Part shown: positions 1 through 9,103 of the stretch, in pieces
Position numbering within the stretch: the first letter of the stretch is position 1
How the letters are laid out: the number at the start of each line of letters is the position of its first letter
Assembly (NCBI RefSeq): GCF_018413605.1
Contig: NZ_JAHCDN010000001.1
Location: 1,674,001 to 1,738,000 of the forward strand
Source of the DNA: Variovorax sp. PCZ-1
GTDB taxonomy: Bacteria; Pseudomonadota; Gammaproteobacteria; Burkholderiales; Burkholderiaceae_C
Direction: 5' to 3'
Length of the DNA stretch: 64,000 nucleotides
Notes under the pieces: model-generated
Database searches by the model: none
Seen by the model: only the letters and a program-made list of their open reading frames with translations
Told to the model about the DNA's origin: nothing
Translations under genes and position numbers: made by a program

Positions 1-237
1 CTGAAAGATGCGAGCGTGCCCGTCAATGTCAACTTCATCACCTACGCTGGCCCCGAAGGCCGCTACTGCCCCGCCGGCGTTTATGAATACGTGCGCGACG
101 ATGCTGGCAAAGACCGCCTGCAAATCAACGCGCAAAACTGCGTGCACTGCAAAACCTGCGATATCAAAGATCCGACACAAAACATCGTCTGGGTCACGCC
201 CGAGGGCGGTGGCGGGCCGAATTATGTTGGCATGTAA
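1..237 (+). CDS. Electron transfer flavoprotein-ubiquinone oxidoreductase, C-terminal part
   Basis: Only the last 78 residues are in the window; the gene begins to the left. The family takes electrons from electron-transfer flavoprotein, reduced by acyl-CoA dehydrogenases, and hands them to ubiquinone at the inner membrane. What is seen is the C-terminal ferredoxin-like segment: YCPAGVYE followed by [13 protein letters not shown] provides the four cysteines of a 4Fe-4S cluster, and the protein ends [12 protein letters not shown], typical of this family. It fits the beta-oxidation genes at 16-22 kb, although it is not linked to them in an operon. Confidence 0.93.
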   Translation: MKDASVPVNVNFITYAGPEGRYCPAGVYEYVRDDAGKDRLQINAQNCVHCKTCDIKDPTQNIVWVTPEGGGGPNYVGM

Positions 238-350
238 TCAAAGGTAACTTAAGCACAGTCATTGATTAACTGTGTGATTTTTAACACTCTGCAGTTGGCG
301 ATCGCGTTACTTGAGGGTGTTATTTCATAACCGCAAGGTATTATGTCGTC

Positions 351-1664
351 ATGAATGCTGCGAAGTTACACCGACGGCAATGGAAGTTTGTTCATCTTCC
401 TATTTGGTTACTTGCGGCTTTGGCATTTTTCGCACTGAGCGATACCTACTTACCGATTCCGCCCAGCAGCCTCAACATCACGACTGGGCGCGTAGGTGGC
501 ATGTATCACGAGCATGCCAAGCGCTATGCAGAGATCTTTGCAAGCAAAGGCATCACGCTCAATATCCTTGAATCCGCAGGATCAGGACAAAATTTGGAAC
601 GCTTGCGCTCGGTCTCACGTGAAGCCGACATGGGTTTTTTACAAGGCGGTTTTGCACTTGGTGAGCAATTGAGCGCGGAAGCTCAAGGCATTCAAACCAT
701 AGCGCGTGTCGATGTCGAGCCGATTTGGGTATTTTCACGGTTTAAAGATGTGGATTCCTTGCTGCGGCTACAAGGCCAGCGCGTCACGATGGGGCAGTTA
801 GGTAGCGGTAGCCGAGCTGTCGCGACACGGATGTTTGAGCAAGTTCGCTTAGAGCCGAAAGATTTGATTGTTTCTGAAACCGTGGGTATGGAAATCGTTT
901 CAGCGATGCGCGAGGGGCGAGTGGATGCTGCGATTTTTGTCGCATCGGTAGACGCGCCCTTGGTCAAGGCCTTGCTCGACTCCCCCGGTATCCACTTGGC
1001 ACAGCTCAAACGCAGTGCTGGCTTATCGGAGCGCTTGCCCTATTTGAATCCGCGCTTTGTTGCAGCAGGTAGCCTCAACCCAACTCGCCTGCAGCCCCCA
1101 CAAGATGGTATTTTGCTCAGCACCTTGGCTGGTGTCTTGGTGCGCGAGGAGCTTCATCCTATGATCAAACGCCTGCTCGCACAAGCAGTGCAGCAAACGC
1201 ACTCAGGCGCGGGGCCTTTGCATCGCGCTGGCGAATTTCCGCATTTAAAGCAGCTTGAGTTTCCGAGTGCACCTCAGGCGCGCGAAGTCATGCGCAATGG
1301 CTACCCGTGGTTAGAACAGCATTTGAGTTTGCATACTGCTCAATGGGCGTATCGCCTTCTCTTCATTGGCCTTCCTCTGGCTTTGCTGGCCTTTACACTC
1401 AGCCAGCTCATACCTCGCTATCTACACTGGCGCATTGAAAGCAGCATCAATGGCTGGTACGGCGAGCTCAAATTTATTGAAAATGATTTAGGCACGACAA
1501 CACCCGGTGGTTTGGAAATTGCGCGCTATCGCAAGCAATTGGCTCATATCTCAGAACAATTATTTCATTACCAAGCGCCACAGGCCTACATGCAACGCCT
1601 CTATATGCTTCATCAGCATATCAAGCTCGTGCAATCGCAGCTTGTTCAACGCCATGGGCGCTGA
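351..1664 (+). CDS. TAXI-family TRAP-type solute-binding protein, membrane anchored (copy 1)
   Basis: A 437-residue protein of the TAXI family (periplasmic binding components of TRAP transporters). An uncleaved-looking N-terminal hydrophobic segment (about 18-32) precedes the binding fold, which starts with SSLNITTGRVGGMYHEHAKR, the usual TAXI opening. A second membrane helix lies at about 334-353, followed by an 80-residue tail with WYGELKFIE and a predicted helical end. Ordinary TAXI proteins lack this C-terminal anchor and tail. No TRAP permease gene is nearby. The next gene, 18 bp downstream, is a paralogue with the same layout, so the two are probably co-transcribed. Ligand and role are unknown; a membrane-tethered sensor is as plausible as transport. 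Confidence 0.85.
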   Translation: MNAAKLHRRQWKFVHLPIWLLAALAFFALSDTYLPIPPSSLNITTGRVGGMYHEHAKRYAEIFASKGITLNILESAGSGQNLERLRSVSREADMGFLQGGFALGEQLSAEAQGIQTIARVDVEPIWVFSRFKDVDSLLRLQGQRVTMGQLGSGSRAVATRMFEQVRLEPKDLIVSETVGMEIVSAMREGRVDAAIFVASVDAPLVKALLDSPGIHLAQLKRSAGLSERLPYLNPRFVAAGSLNPTRLQPPQDGILLSTLAGVLVREELHPMIKRLLAQAVQQTHSGAGPLHRAGEFPHLKQLEFPSAPQAREVMRNGYPWLEQHLSLHTAQWAYRLLFIGLPLALLAFTLSQLIPRYLHWRIESSINGWYGELKFIENDLGTTTPGGLEIARYRKQLAHISEQLFHYQAPQAYMQRLYMLHQHIKLVQSQLVQRHGR

Positions 1665-1682
1665 TACCCACGCAGGCTCAAT

Positions 1683-2984
1683 ATGAAGTTGGATATCCTA
1701 TTTCGTCAACGCCAGTGGTTGCTGTACCTACCGGTTCTTACGCTGAGTGCTGTGATGCTTTGGATGTCTATCACTCACTGGATTCCTTTACCTCCTAGCC
1801 AGTTCGTCATGGCGGCGGGTGTGCCTGGTGGCGGCTACACCCTACTGGCGAGGCAATATCAGCAAAAACTTGCATTGATGGGCATTCGTTGCGATATCGT
1901 GACCACTGAAAAAGCGCATGGCGGTTACCGGCTGCTCAGCTCCACACCCGATGTAGATTTAGCCTTGGTCAACGGCATGTTTGCCAAGCAATCCAATGCG
2001 GATCAATTTCAAGCGCTGGCTGTGATTCAGCACGATCCGATTTGGATCTTCACCAGGATGCCTACCCTCGTTAATTTAAGCCAATTGCGTGGCTTGCGAG
2101 TGGGATATCCTGACTACGATGAGCTCAATTTCAAGGTGTTGAAACTGGTTTTGGATCAAGGACGCCTAGAAACGAAAGATGTTGAGGGTGTGCCCTTGGA
2201 TCGCGCCAGCATGGCAAATGCATTGATCGATAGCAAGGTCGATGCCCTTGTTTTCATGGGGAGCATGCGCAACGATATCGTGACTGCGCTCGCTCGTAGC
2301 AACGGTATTCAGCTCATGGGCATGGATCGCATTGGTGCAGCGACCAGTGCCGACGGGAGCTTGGGCCCCCTTGTGATTCCTCAAGGGGCGATTGAATTTC
2401 GCGGAGATGTGCCATCCCGTGATTTAACTTTGGCTATCGCTAATGTGCATTTGCTGACTCGGCCAGAGATGCACCCCGCTTTGCAACGTGCCATCTTGGA
2501 CGCGAGCTACCAAATCCACGAAACTCCCAACTTCATGCACCGCTCGGAGGAGTTCCCCACCGTCATTGGCTCCGATTTCAAAGTATCCCCCACAGCACTT
2601 GCGTATTCGCGTGGAAGTAAACCCTGGACAGAGTATGTGCTGCCCTATGGCTGGGCGCAAGGATTGGAATGGTTTCTTTACGCTGGCCTGCCGATTTTGC
2701 TGGTTACCGTGCTGATGCTGGTGTGGATCCCTCGTTGGTTTGAATGGCGCTCCAATGCCTTGCTACAGAATTTTTATGGTGAGCTCAAATTTTTGGAAAC
2801 TGAAATCGATTCCGTTGCTTCTGAGCGCCCCATAGAGATGAAACGCTTACTGCAGCGCATCGATGAAATTGATATGCAAGTGATGCAACTTGATTTACCT
2901 ACGCCCCATGCCGAGCGTTGGTATACCTTGCGCAGCCATCTGGCCGATGCAAGGGATCGCTTGCTGGGCTTGCGGGCGCGCTAA
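1683..2984 (+). CDS. TAXI-family TRAP-type solute-binding protein, membrane anchored (copy 2)
   Basis: A 433-residue paralogue of the preceding gene with the same architecture: N-terminal membrane segment (about 12-30), TAXI fold beginning QFVMAAGVPGGGYTLLARQY, C-terminal membrane helix (about 328-350) and a charged tail with FYGELKFLE. The shared YGELKF block just after the second helix suggests a common partner or a cytoplasmic contact. The sequences have diverged a lot elsewhere, so the duplication is old and the ligands may differ. It is probably translated from one mRNA with copy 1. Confidence 0.85.
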   Translation: MKLDILFRQRQWLLYLPVLTLSAVMLWMSITHWIPLPPSQFVMAAGVPGGGYTLLARQYQQKLALMGIRCDIVTTEKAHGGYRLLSSTPDVDLALVNGMFAKQSNADQFQALAVIQHDPIWIFTRMPTLVNLSQLRGLRVGYPDYDELNFKVLKLVLDQGRLETKDVEGVPLDRASMANALIDSKVDALVFMGSMRNDIVTALARSNGIQLMGMDRIGAATSADGSLGPLVIPQGAIEFRGDVPSRDLTLAIANVHLLTRPEMHPALQRAILDASYQIHETPNFMHRSEEFPTVIGSDFKVSPTALAYSRGSKPWTEYVLPYGWAQGLEWFLYAGLPILLVTVLMLVWIPRWFEWRSNALLQNFYGELKFLETEIDSVASERPIEMKRLLQRIDEIDMQVMQLDLPTPHAERWYTLRSHLADARDRLLGLRAR

Positions 2985-3014
2985 CCACCCCCTTAAACCG
3001 TGTAGAGTCAGGGT

Positions 3015-4163
3015 ATGCCTAAGACTGCTACACCCTCCAAAAAATCTCCTCAACATATTGCCATCATCGGCGCTGGCATGGCCGGTATCACGGCAGCGCG
3101 CACTTTGCTACAAGCGGGCTACCAAGTCACAGTGCTTGATAAAAGCCGTGGTGCAGGTGGACGCATGTCCACCCGTCGTACTGAATTCGGCGGCTTTGAC
3201 CACGGCGCGCAGTATTTCACTGTGCGCGATGCGCGCTTTCGCCAAATGATGCAATGGGCGCTAGAAAACGAACCCAACCTTGCCCGCCCTTGGGCTGCGA
3301 ATGCCGTGCGCGTTCTCGACAGCCAGGGCCGCACACTAGAAGCCGCCCTGCCCAGCCGAGAGCCGCATTGGGTGGCGCAGCCAGGCATGAATGCCTTGGT
3401 GAGCTCGATGGCAGCGCCCTTGCTTGCCAACAAGCAACTTTTGCTTGGCCAACAGGTGCGCTTGATTTCACGCAACGCTTCCGGCCAATACAGTCTGCAA
3501 TGCCACAATCCGCAAGACGAGCAAGCCAAGCCCGTTCAAATCGGCGGCTTTGATGCTGTATTGCTGGCAATTCCTAACGTACAGGCACATGCGCTGCTGC
3601 AAGATAGTGCGCAGTCGATGCTATCAATAACGGAGCATTCTGCGCAGATTTTATGCCGGCAAATGACAGATTTCGCTCAAAAAATCAGCGCTGTCACCGT
3701 CTCCCCCTGCTGGACACTGATGCTCGCCTTCCCCAACGCCCTCCCCCTCAATCCCAATGAGCCGGTGCGCCCGCTTGGTCCTCAGTGGAATGCGGCTCGC
3801 TCCACCCATCACCGCATTGCCTGGCTCGCTCGCGAAAGCTCCAAACCCGCGCGCAGTGGTATTGAACGTTGGACGGCGCAGGCCAGCGCCGCATGGAGCC
3901 AAGAGCATTTAGAGGACGATGCCGAGCGTGTCAAAGCCAAATTGCTCAAAGCCTTTGCCGAAATCACGCATATCCGAGCTGAGCCTGCCTACGCCCAAGT
4001 GCATCGCTGGCGTTACGCCAAGACCGACAAAGCACTCGGCACATCGCATCTGTGGGATGCTGCTACTGGTATCGGCCTGTGCGGTGATTGGTGCATTGGC
4101 CATAGGGTGGAAGATGCGTTTGTCAGCGGTTTGGAATTAGCTTTACAGATGATAAAAAAATAG
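3015..4163 (+). CDS. FAD-dependent oxidoreductase, renalase/amine-oxidase-like
   Basis: A 382-residue flavoprotein. The N-terminus has the dinucleotide-binding motif IAIIGAGMAGITAA and the second FAD signature DKSRGAGGRMSTRR followed by FDHGAQYFTVRD, typical of the NAD(P)/FAD-dependent amine oxidase-like group that includes renalase. The C-terminal GLCGDWCIGHRVEDAFVSG is the usual FAD-contacting end. Substrate unknown. Residues about 202-224 are encoded by a family A repeat that keeps the frame open. It begins 30 bp after the TAXI pair on the same strand and could be in that transcript. Confidence 0.85.
   Translation: MPKTATPSKKSPQHIAIIGAGMAGITAARTLLQAGYQVTVLDKSRGAGGRMSTRRTEFGGFDHGAQYFTVRDARFRQMMQWALENEPNLARPWAANAVRVLDSQGRTLEAALPSREPHWVAQPGMNALVSSMAAPLLANKQLLLGQQVRLISRNASGQYSLQCHNPQDEQAKPVQIGGFDAVLLAIPNVQAHALLQDSAQSMLSITEHSAQILCRQMTDFAQKISAVTVSPCWTLMLAFPNALPLNPNEPVRPLGPQWNAARSTHHRIAWLARESSKPARSGIERWTAQASAAWSQEHLEDDAERVKAKLLKAFAEITHIRAEPAYAQVHRWRYAKTDKALGTSHLWDAATGIGLCGDWCIGHRVEDAFVSGLELALQMIKK
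3618..3685 (+). repeat. Family A interspersed repeat, inside the FAD oxidoreductase gene
   Basis: The copy shows the landmarks CTATCAATAACGGAGCATT, TGCGCAGA and ATGCCGGC, then a CTCAAAAA end. It is read sense, but in a different frame from the other sense copies, giving MLSITEHSAQILCRQMTDF. Confidence 0.7.
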
Positions 4164-4187
4164 CTTCGCCGCGAAAAATAAATCACC

Positions 4188-4207
4188 TACAATCAGTATT
4201 GATTGTA
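4188..4207. promoter_or_regulatory. Perfect 20-bp inverted repeat upstream of the DUF11 gene
   Basis: The sequence TACAATCA-GTAT-TGATTGTA has two perfect 8-bp arms around a 4-bp centre and ends 17 bp before the ATG at 4225. It looks like a dimeric-regulator operator. Which regulator binds is unknown, and no regulator gene is adjacent. Confidence 0.45.
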
Positions 4208-4224
4208 ACCGGCGGGCTAAATGT

Positions 4225-7200
4225 ATGATAAATGACTATTTGGATGAGGCCTATCGTTTTATTCGCCAATTCAAATTTGGCATCATTTTGCTTTTCACCG
4301 CTCTCGGGCCTGGTTGGTTGCTAGCGCAGACCTGCTCCATTCCCGCTCAAGGCGCAGCCGCTACGATCAATGCGGCACCCAACACCTACTTTCCAGGCTT
4401 AACAGCCAACTTAACTGCAGGCAGTACGCAAATCGCGCTAGGCGCAGGTCGTGGCGTAAATGCAGCCATCAATCCTGGTGATTTGCTTTTGATCATTCAG
4501 ATGCAAGGTGCCGTGATCAACACCAGCAACACCAATCAGTATGGTGATGGTGCGGGTAGCGGGGTCTTGCAAGATAACACTGGCGATCCGGCGCGAGGTA
4601 GCGTCTCTAACACAGCTGGCACTTACGAATTCGCAGTGGCTACCAATGCCGTTGCTTTTGCGGGCGGCGCGACGGTCAATTTGAGTGCTCCCTTGCAAAA
4701 CGCATACACCGATGCTGCCGCTGCGGCCACCCCAGCTGCCGGTAACGCCTCAGGGCAACAGCGCTACCAAGTGATTCGCATTCCTCAGTTCACCTCCTTA
4801 ACACTCAACGGCACACTCTCGCCACCACAGTGGAATGGCACAACAGGCGGTGTTTTGGTGCTCGATGTTGCAGGACAGCTCAACTTCAACGGGCAAACTA
4901 TCAACGCAGCTCTGCGAGGCTTTCGTGGCGGCGGTGGTGTCAATCAAGCCGCTGTATGCACGGCTTCGGGTGGCTCATTGCCTTGTACGGAATACCGTGC
5001 AGTCAATGCCAATCCAGCCAACGGCGCCTTCAAGGGCGAAGGCATTGCTGGTACTCCTGCCTTGGTATTCGACAGCATTACCTTGGCCACGGTTGGTAGC
5101 GCAGCAGGTGCAAACGGCTACCCCAACGGAGACCGCGGTCGAGGTGCGCCGGGCAATGCCGGTGGTGGCGGTAACCAACACAACTCTGGCGGCGGTGGCG
5201 GCGGCAACGGCGGCCTAGGCGGCTTTGGTGGAAACACTTGGAATGCCAGCAACGCAACATTCACGGGCACGCGCCATGGTGGTTTTGGTGGTGCAAACAA
5301 CTATAACCTGGCAACGCGTGTTGTGATGGGCGGTGGCGGTGGTGCTGGCGACTTTAATGACACACCGACAGGTCCGCTGAACGCCCATGGCGGATCGGGC
5401 GGCGGCATTGTGATGATCCGCGCTGGATCTCTAATTGGCGCAGGCACCATCAATGCCAACGGTGCTAACGGTATCAGCTCTAACGCCACAGATGCAGCAG
5501 GCGGCGGGGGAGCTGGTGGAACAGTTTGGATCACCACAGGTACAGGTGTTCTTCCGAACACACTCAACATCACAGCGACTGGCGGCACGGGTGCAAACTC
5601 TGGCCCGATGGCGGGCAGCAATGAAACTGACGGTCCAGGCGGTGGCGGTGGCGGCGGTGTTTTTCTCACCAACAGTACGGGTGCAGTCTTCACAGCAGCA
5701 GGCGGCATCGCTGGAGTCATGAATAACTCTCAAAGTGATGTTTGCGGTAATTTTGCACCTTCTACCAACCCCCAGTGCTTCGCAACGGCTGGCGGCGTAG
5801 GTGCCACCACGACGATCGCCATTCCCGTCGCCAACACTGGCGTGCGTCCTGCACCCGAGTGCTTGCCCGATGTTCGCGTCAGCAAAGCCACAAGCACCCC
5901 TTCTATTTCTGCCTCGGGTGCTGCCACGGCCGCCTACACCATCAACCTTCAAAACTTCGGCGGCGGTGCGCGAAACGTGAACGTGTTCGACAACGCCCTG
6001 CCTCCAGGCTGGACTCTAGCCAGCGCTCCCACATATACATTCTTCCCCGCAGGGCCGATTGCCAACAACAATCTTCCGAGTGGTTCTGAAGCCAGCACCA
6101 CAGCGGGCGGCGCTACCTTCCCTCTGGGCACGGCACCGACGACTGCACCGGCAATAGGCAACACCACGCTGACTTGGCAACAGTTTTTCCTAGCGCCTTT
6201 GAAAGCAGGCGTGCCATCGCAAATCACCATCAGCATGATTGTCAATATCCCTGCCAGTGCGCCTGTGGGTTGCTATCACAATGGCGCAGGCTACAGCATG
6301 CTCGACCCGACCTTCTTGGCTGCAGCAGCTAACCGAACCGTGACGTCAGCGACAAACAATGGTGCAAATCGAATCGGTGCGCTTTACAACACCAACTCAA
6401 CCTATGCCAGTGGTGCCATTACGAACGTGGCAGGCAACAACTACTCGGGTCTGCCCAACGGCCCTGCTGCAGAAGACGTCTGCCTGTTGGCTGATCTGTC
6501 ATTGACCAAAACCGTGACACCCACAGGCACACTTGCAGCCGGCCAAACCGCGATTTACACCATAACGCCGCGTAACAATGGCCGAGGCATTCGTGACACC
6601 AGCTTCACAGCAGACCAAAGCACCACCGCAACCAATGCCGTCTCTGCCAGTGCCGTGCTTGCCAGTGGCAATCTGCTCATCACAGACACCTTGCCTGCGG
6701 GTGTGACCTTCACCACACAGCCATCAAGCACTGGTTGGACTTGCACCCCAACAGGCACGGTTGTGACTTGTAGCCGCAATGCACCTATCGTGCCTATAGC
6801 AGCCACGACGGATTTGCCTGCCATCACGGGCACAGTGCGCGTCACTGCAGCAGCCTGCCCGGGCCCAATCACCAACCGAGCTGAAATCAGCTCAGTACAA
6901 GCGCCCTACACCGAGTCCACGCTCGTCAACAACAGCGCCAGCGTTACCAACACCTTGAATTGCAGCGCTCAGCTTGCCGTCACCAAAACCAATGCTGTCA
7001 CGACACCTCTCTCATTGTCTGCAGGCCAGACCACAGACTACACCGTGACATTCTCAAACGCAGGCCCCAGTTCTGCCGATGGCTCGATTGCGCGGGATGT
7101 GCCCAGCGCAGGCCTGAGCAATTGCAGCGTTGTACCCACCTCCTGTATTGCCACCGGCGGTAGCCCAGCTGCTACATGCCCTGCAAGCGCCAATTTCCCC

Positions 7201-7299
7201 AATCTGTTGACCCCAGGTGGCTTGATCCTGCCCAGCTTTCCGTCGGGCAGCAGCATCAGCTTCGTTGTTCGTTGCGGTGTCACGGCCTCCGGCCTGTAG
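4225..7299 (+). CDS. Large secreted Gly-rich protein with DUF11 repeats
   Basis: A 1024-residue exported protein. Residues about 18-35 form a signal peptide ending in LLAQTC. A first region (about 36-290) is Ala/Thr/Asn-rich, and about 292-490 is very glycine-rich with runs such as GGGGGGNGGLGGFGGN. Three DUF11-like beta-sandwich units follow, opening VRVSKATSTPSIS (about 550), DLSLTKTVTPTGTL (about 756) and AQLAVTKTNAVTTPLS (about 914). Such proteins are surface or secreted and of unknown function. There is no IPTL-CTERM or PEP-CTERM sorting tail, and the protein stops at the end of the third unit, so it may be released or shortened. Transcription probably starts near the inverted repeat at 4188-4207. 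Confidence 0.75.
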   Translation: MINDYLDEAYRFIRQFKFGIILLFTALGPGWLLAQTCSIPAQGAAATINAAPNTYFPGLTANLTAGSTQIALGAGRGVNAAINPGDLLLIIQMQGAVINTSNTNQYGDGAGSGVLQDNTGDPARGSVSNTAGTYEFAVATNAVAFAGGATVNLSAPLQNAYTDAAAAATPAAGNASGQQRYQVIRIPQFTSLTLNGTLSPPQWNGTTGGVLVLDVAGQLNFNGQTINAALRGFRGGGGVNQAAVCTASGGSLPCTEYRAVNANPANGAFKGEGIAGTPALVFDSITLATVGSAAGANGYPNGDRGRGAPGNAGGGGNQHNSGGGGGGNGGLGGFGGNTWNASNATFTGTRHGGFGGANNYNLATRVVMGGGGGAGDFNDTPTGPLNAHGGSGGGIVMIRAGSLIGAGTINANGANGISSNATDAAGGGGAGGTVWITTGTGVLPNTLNITATGGTGANSGPMAGSNETDGPGGGGGGGVFLTNSTGAVFTAAGGIAGVMNNSQSDVCGNFAPSTNPQCFATAGGVGATTTIAIPVANTGVRPAPECLPDVRVSKATSTPSISASGAATAAYTINLQNFGGGARNVNVFDNALPPGWTLASAPTYTFFPAGPIANNNLPSGSEASTTAGGATFPLGTAPTTAPAIGNTTLTWQQFFLAPLKAGVPSQITISMIVNIPASAPVGCYHNGAGYSMLDPTFLAAAANRTVTSATNNGANRIGALYNTNSTYASGAITNVAGNNYSGLPNGPAAEDVCLLADLSLTKTVTPTGTLAAGQTAIYTITPRNNGRGIRDTSFTADQSTTATNAVSASAVLASGNLLITDTLPAGVTFTTQPSSTGWTCTPTGTVVTCSRNAPIVPIAATTDLPAITGTVRVTAAACPGPITNRAEISSVQAPYTESTLVNNSASVTNTLNCSAQLAVTKTNAVTTPLSLSAGQTTDYTVTFSNAGPSSADGSIARDVPSAGLSNCSVVPTSCIATGGSPAATCPASANFPNLLTPGGLILPSFPSGSSISFVVRCGVTASGL

Positions 7300-7335
7300 C
7301 CGGGGTGAACTCAGCTCCTTGCTACAGTCTGTAGC

Positions 7336-8298
7336 ATGAGTTCTTATATCGGGCGTTTCGCTCCCTCACCTACTGGCGCTTTGCACGCTGGCTCACTCGT
7401 TGCAGCGCTGGCCAGCTGGCTTGATGCACGTGCCCATGCTGGGAAATGGCTGGTTCGGATTGAGGATGTTGATACGCCACGCTGCATACCCGGTGCAGCA
7501 GCAGAAATTCTTCGCCAACTCGCCGCTTGTGGCTTAACTCCCGATGAAGCGCCCGTTTATCAATCACAGCGAAGCTCGCTTTACCAAGCTGCGCTTGACC
7601 AGCTCATTGCAGCGCAAGCCGCATACCCCTGCGCCTGCTCGCGCAAAGATATTGAGGCTGCGATTTCAGCCCAGGGTGCGTTAAAAACTCGTCACGGCGA
7701 ACTCATCTACCCAGGCACTTGTCGCCACGGCTTGGCAGGCCGCGAAGCCCGCGCCTGGCGGCTTCAGACGGATTTTTTTAAGCCAAATATGCTTATCGCC
7801 GGCGTAGAATCTGCGCAAAGTGCTCATCTTTCGATAGCAAATGATGCCTCGGTCATACGCTGGCAGGATCGTCGCTTGAATACGCAGCAGCAACACCTTG
7901 CGGCCGAGGTCGGCGATTTCATCCTCAAGCGCGCCGATGGCCTTTGGGCTTATCAGCTCGCTGTGGTGGTGGATGACGCCGCACAAGGCATCACGCACAT
8001 CGTGCGTGGAGAAGACTTAGCCGACAACACCGCCCGGCAAATTTACTTACAGCATGCGCTGGGCTACTCCACACCGCTTTATCTTCACACCCCACTCGTG
8101 CTCGCAGCTGATGGCAACAAACTCTCCAAACAAAATGGTGCACAAGCCCTGAGCCTAAATTCGCCGCAGCAAGCCTTGGCTGCGCTGCAATCAGCGGCAA
8201 CCCTTTTGCAACTGCCTCAGGTGCAACACACATCCATCGCCCAAGCTCTTCACAGCTGGGTGCAGGCTTGGCTCGTAAAATACCGGCTTCATGAATGA
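7336..8298 (+). CDS. gluQ: Glutamyl-Q tRNA(Asp) synthetase
   Basis: GluQRS is a shortened glutamyl-tRNA synthetase that attaches glutamate to the queuosine of tRNA(Asp). The 320-residue protein has the class I HIGH-like motif in [16 protein letters not shown], a Cys-containing YPCACSR segment, and the KMSKS-like [11 protein letters not shown]; the anticodon-binding domain of GluRS is absent, as expected. Residues about 147-170 come from an antisense family A repeat between the ARAWRL and VIRWQDRRL blocks. The stop codon overlaps the trmB start by 8 bp, so the two are probably translationally coupled. Confidence 0.93.
   Translation: MSSYIGRFAPSPTGALHAGSLVAALASWLDARAHAGKWLVRIEDVDTPRCIPGAAAEILRQLAACGLTPDEAPVYQSQRSSLYQAALDQLIAAQAAYPCACSRKDIEAAISAQGALKTRHGELIYPGTCRHGLAGREARAWRLQTDFFKPNMLIAGVESAQSAHLSIANDASVIRWQDRRLNTQQQHLAAEVGDFILKRADGLWAYQLAVVVDDAAQGITHIVRGEDLADNTARQIYLQHALGYSTPLYLHTPLVLAADGNKLSKQNGAQALSLNSPQQALAALQSAATLLQLPQVQHTSIAQALHSWVQAWLVKYRLHE
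7776..7846 (-). repeat. Family A interspersed repeat, inside gluQ
   Basis: A reverse-oriented copy with AAGCCAAATATGCTTAT, GCCGGCGTAGAATCTGCGCA and ATCTTTCGATAGCA. It is read antisense, giving [16 protein letters not shown], the same frame as the antisense copies in the DUF3306 gene and the formate dehydrogenase gamma gene. Confidence 0.75.
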
Positions 8299-9088
8299 AT
8301 TACCAGCCTCTGCGCCCAGCGCCGCACCCACCGATATCGAACACCCTCGCCACATCCGCAGCTATGTGCGCCGCACAGGCAGGCTAACCGTCGGTCAAGC
8401 CAAAGCGCTTGATACGCTAGGGCCACAGCTTCTGATCCCGTTTCAAGATCATTTGTTGGATCTTGATATGCTCGCATCGACATCCAATACTATTGATTCA
8501 ATAGCACCCCGCGCAGATTCTACGCCGCCTACAGGCCAAAAAGCCCTAAAAATTCCGACAAAAACTGTGTTTGAAATCGGCTTTGGCATGGGCGAAGCCA
8601 CCGCGCATATCGCCAAGGTCTTACCCGACACCCTCTTCCTCGCCTGTGAAGTCCATGAGCCTGGCGTAGGGGCTCTGCTCAAGCGCATCCAAGAGCAAAG
8701 CATCTCCAACATCCGCATCATTTCCTACGATGCCGTGCAAGTCTTGGACAAAATGATTCCCAAAGCAAGTCTGGATGGGATTCACATCTTCTTCCCCGAC
8801 CCGTGGCATAAAACGCGGCACAACAAGCGCCGTTTGATCCAGCCGCCTTTTGTTGCCAAGCTAGTTCAGCATCTGAAGCCCGGCGGCTACTTGCATTGCG
8901 CCACAGACTGGCAGCCCTACGCGGAGCAAATGCTAGAGGTTTTGTCAGCCGAGCGGGCCATCAAAAATACCGCGAGCTCGCCTGATGGCTACGCCGAAAA
9001 ACCACACTATCGCCCGCTCACAAAGTTTGAAAACCGAGGCATCAAGCTCGGCCATGGCGTGTGGGATTTGGTTTTCCAAAAAGCCTGA
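8291..9088 (+). CDS. trmB: tRNA (guanine-N7-)-methyltransferase
   Basis: TrmB methylates G46 in the tRNA variable loop using S-adenosylmethionine. The 265-residue protein has the SAM motif [16 protein letters not shown], the [17 protein letters not shown] block and the signature [18 protein letters not shown], which carries catalytic and tRNA-binding residues. The C-terminal [15 protein letters not shown] is also typical. Residues about 65-88 are encoded by a sense family A repeat just ahead of the SAM motif, which explains the unusual spacer [16 protein letters not shown]. It overlaps gluQ by 8 bp. Confidence 0.94.
   Translation: MNELPASAPSAAPTDIEHPRHIRSYVRRTGRLTVGQAKALDTLGPQLLIPFQDHLLDLDMLASTSNTIDSIAPRADSTPPTGQKALKIPTKTVFEIGFGMGEATAHIAKVLPDTLFLACEVHEPGVGALLKRIQEQSISNIRIISYDAVQVLDKMIPKASLDGIHIFFPDPWHKTRHNKRRLIQPPFVAKLVQHLKPGGYLHCATDWQPYAEQMLEVLSAERAIKNTASSPDGYAEKPHYRPLTKFENRGIKLGHGVWDLVFQKA
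8484..8553 (+). repeat. Family A interspersed repeat, inside trmB
   Basis: A full copy: ACTATTGATTCAATAGCA, GCGCAGATTCTACGCCG and CTAAAAAT. It is read sense in the preferred frame, giving [12 protein letters not shown]. Confidence 0.75.
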
Positions 9089-9103
9089 TCTCGAAAATCA
9101 GTC

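Noticed and set aside
5301-5952. Antisense frames within the Gly-rich part of the DUF11 gene
   Set aside because: Repetitive GGC/GGT codons leave other frames open by composition; the Pro- and Ala-rich products are not credible.
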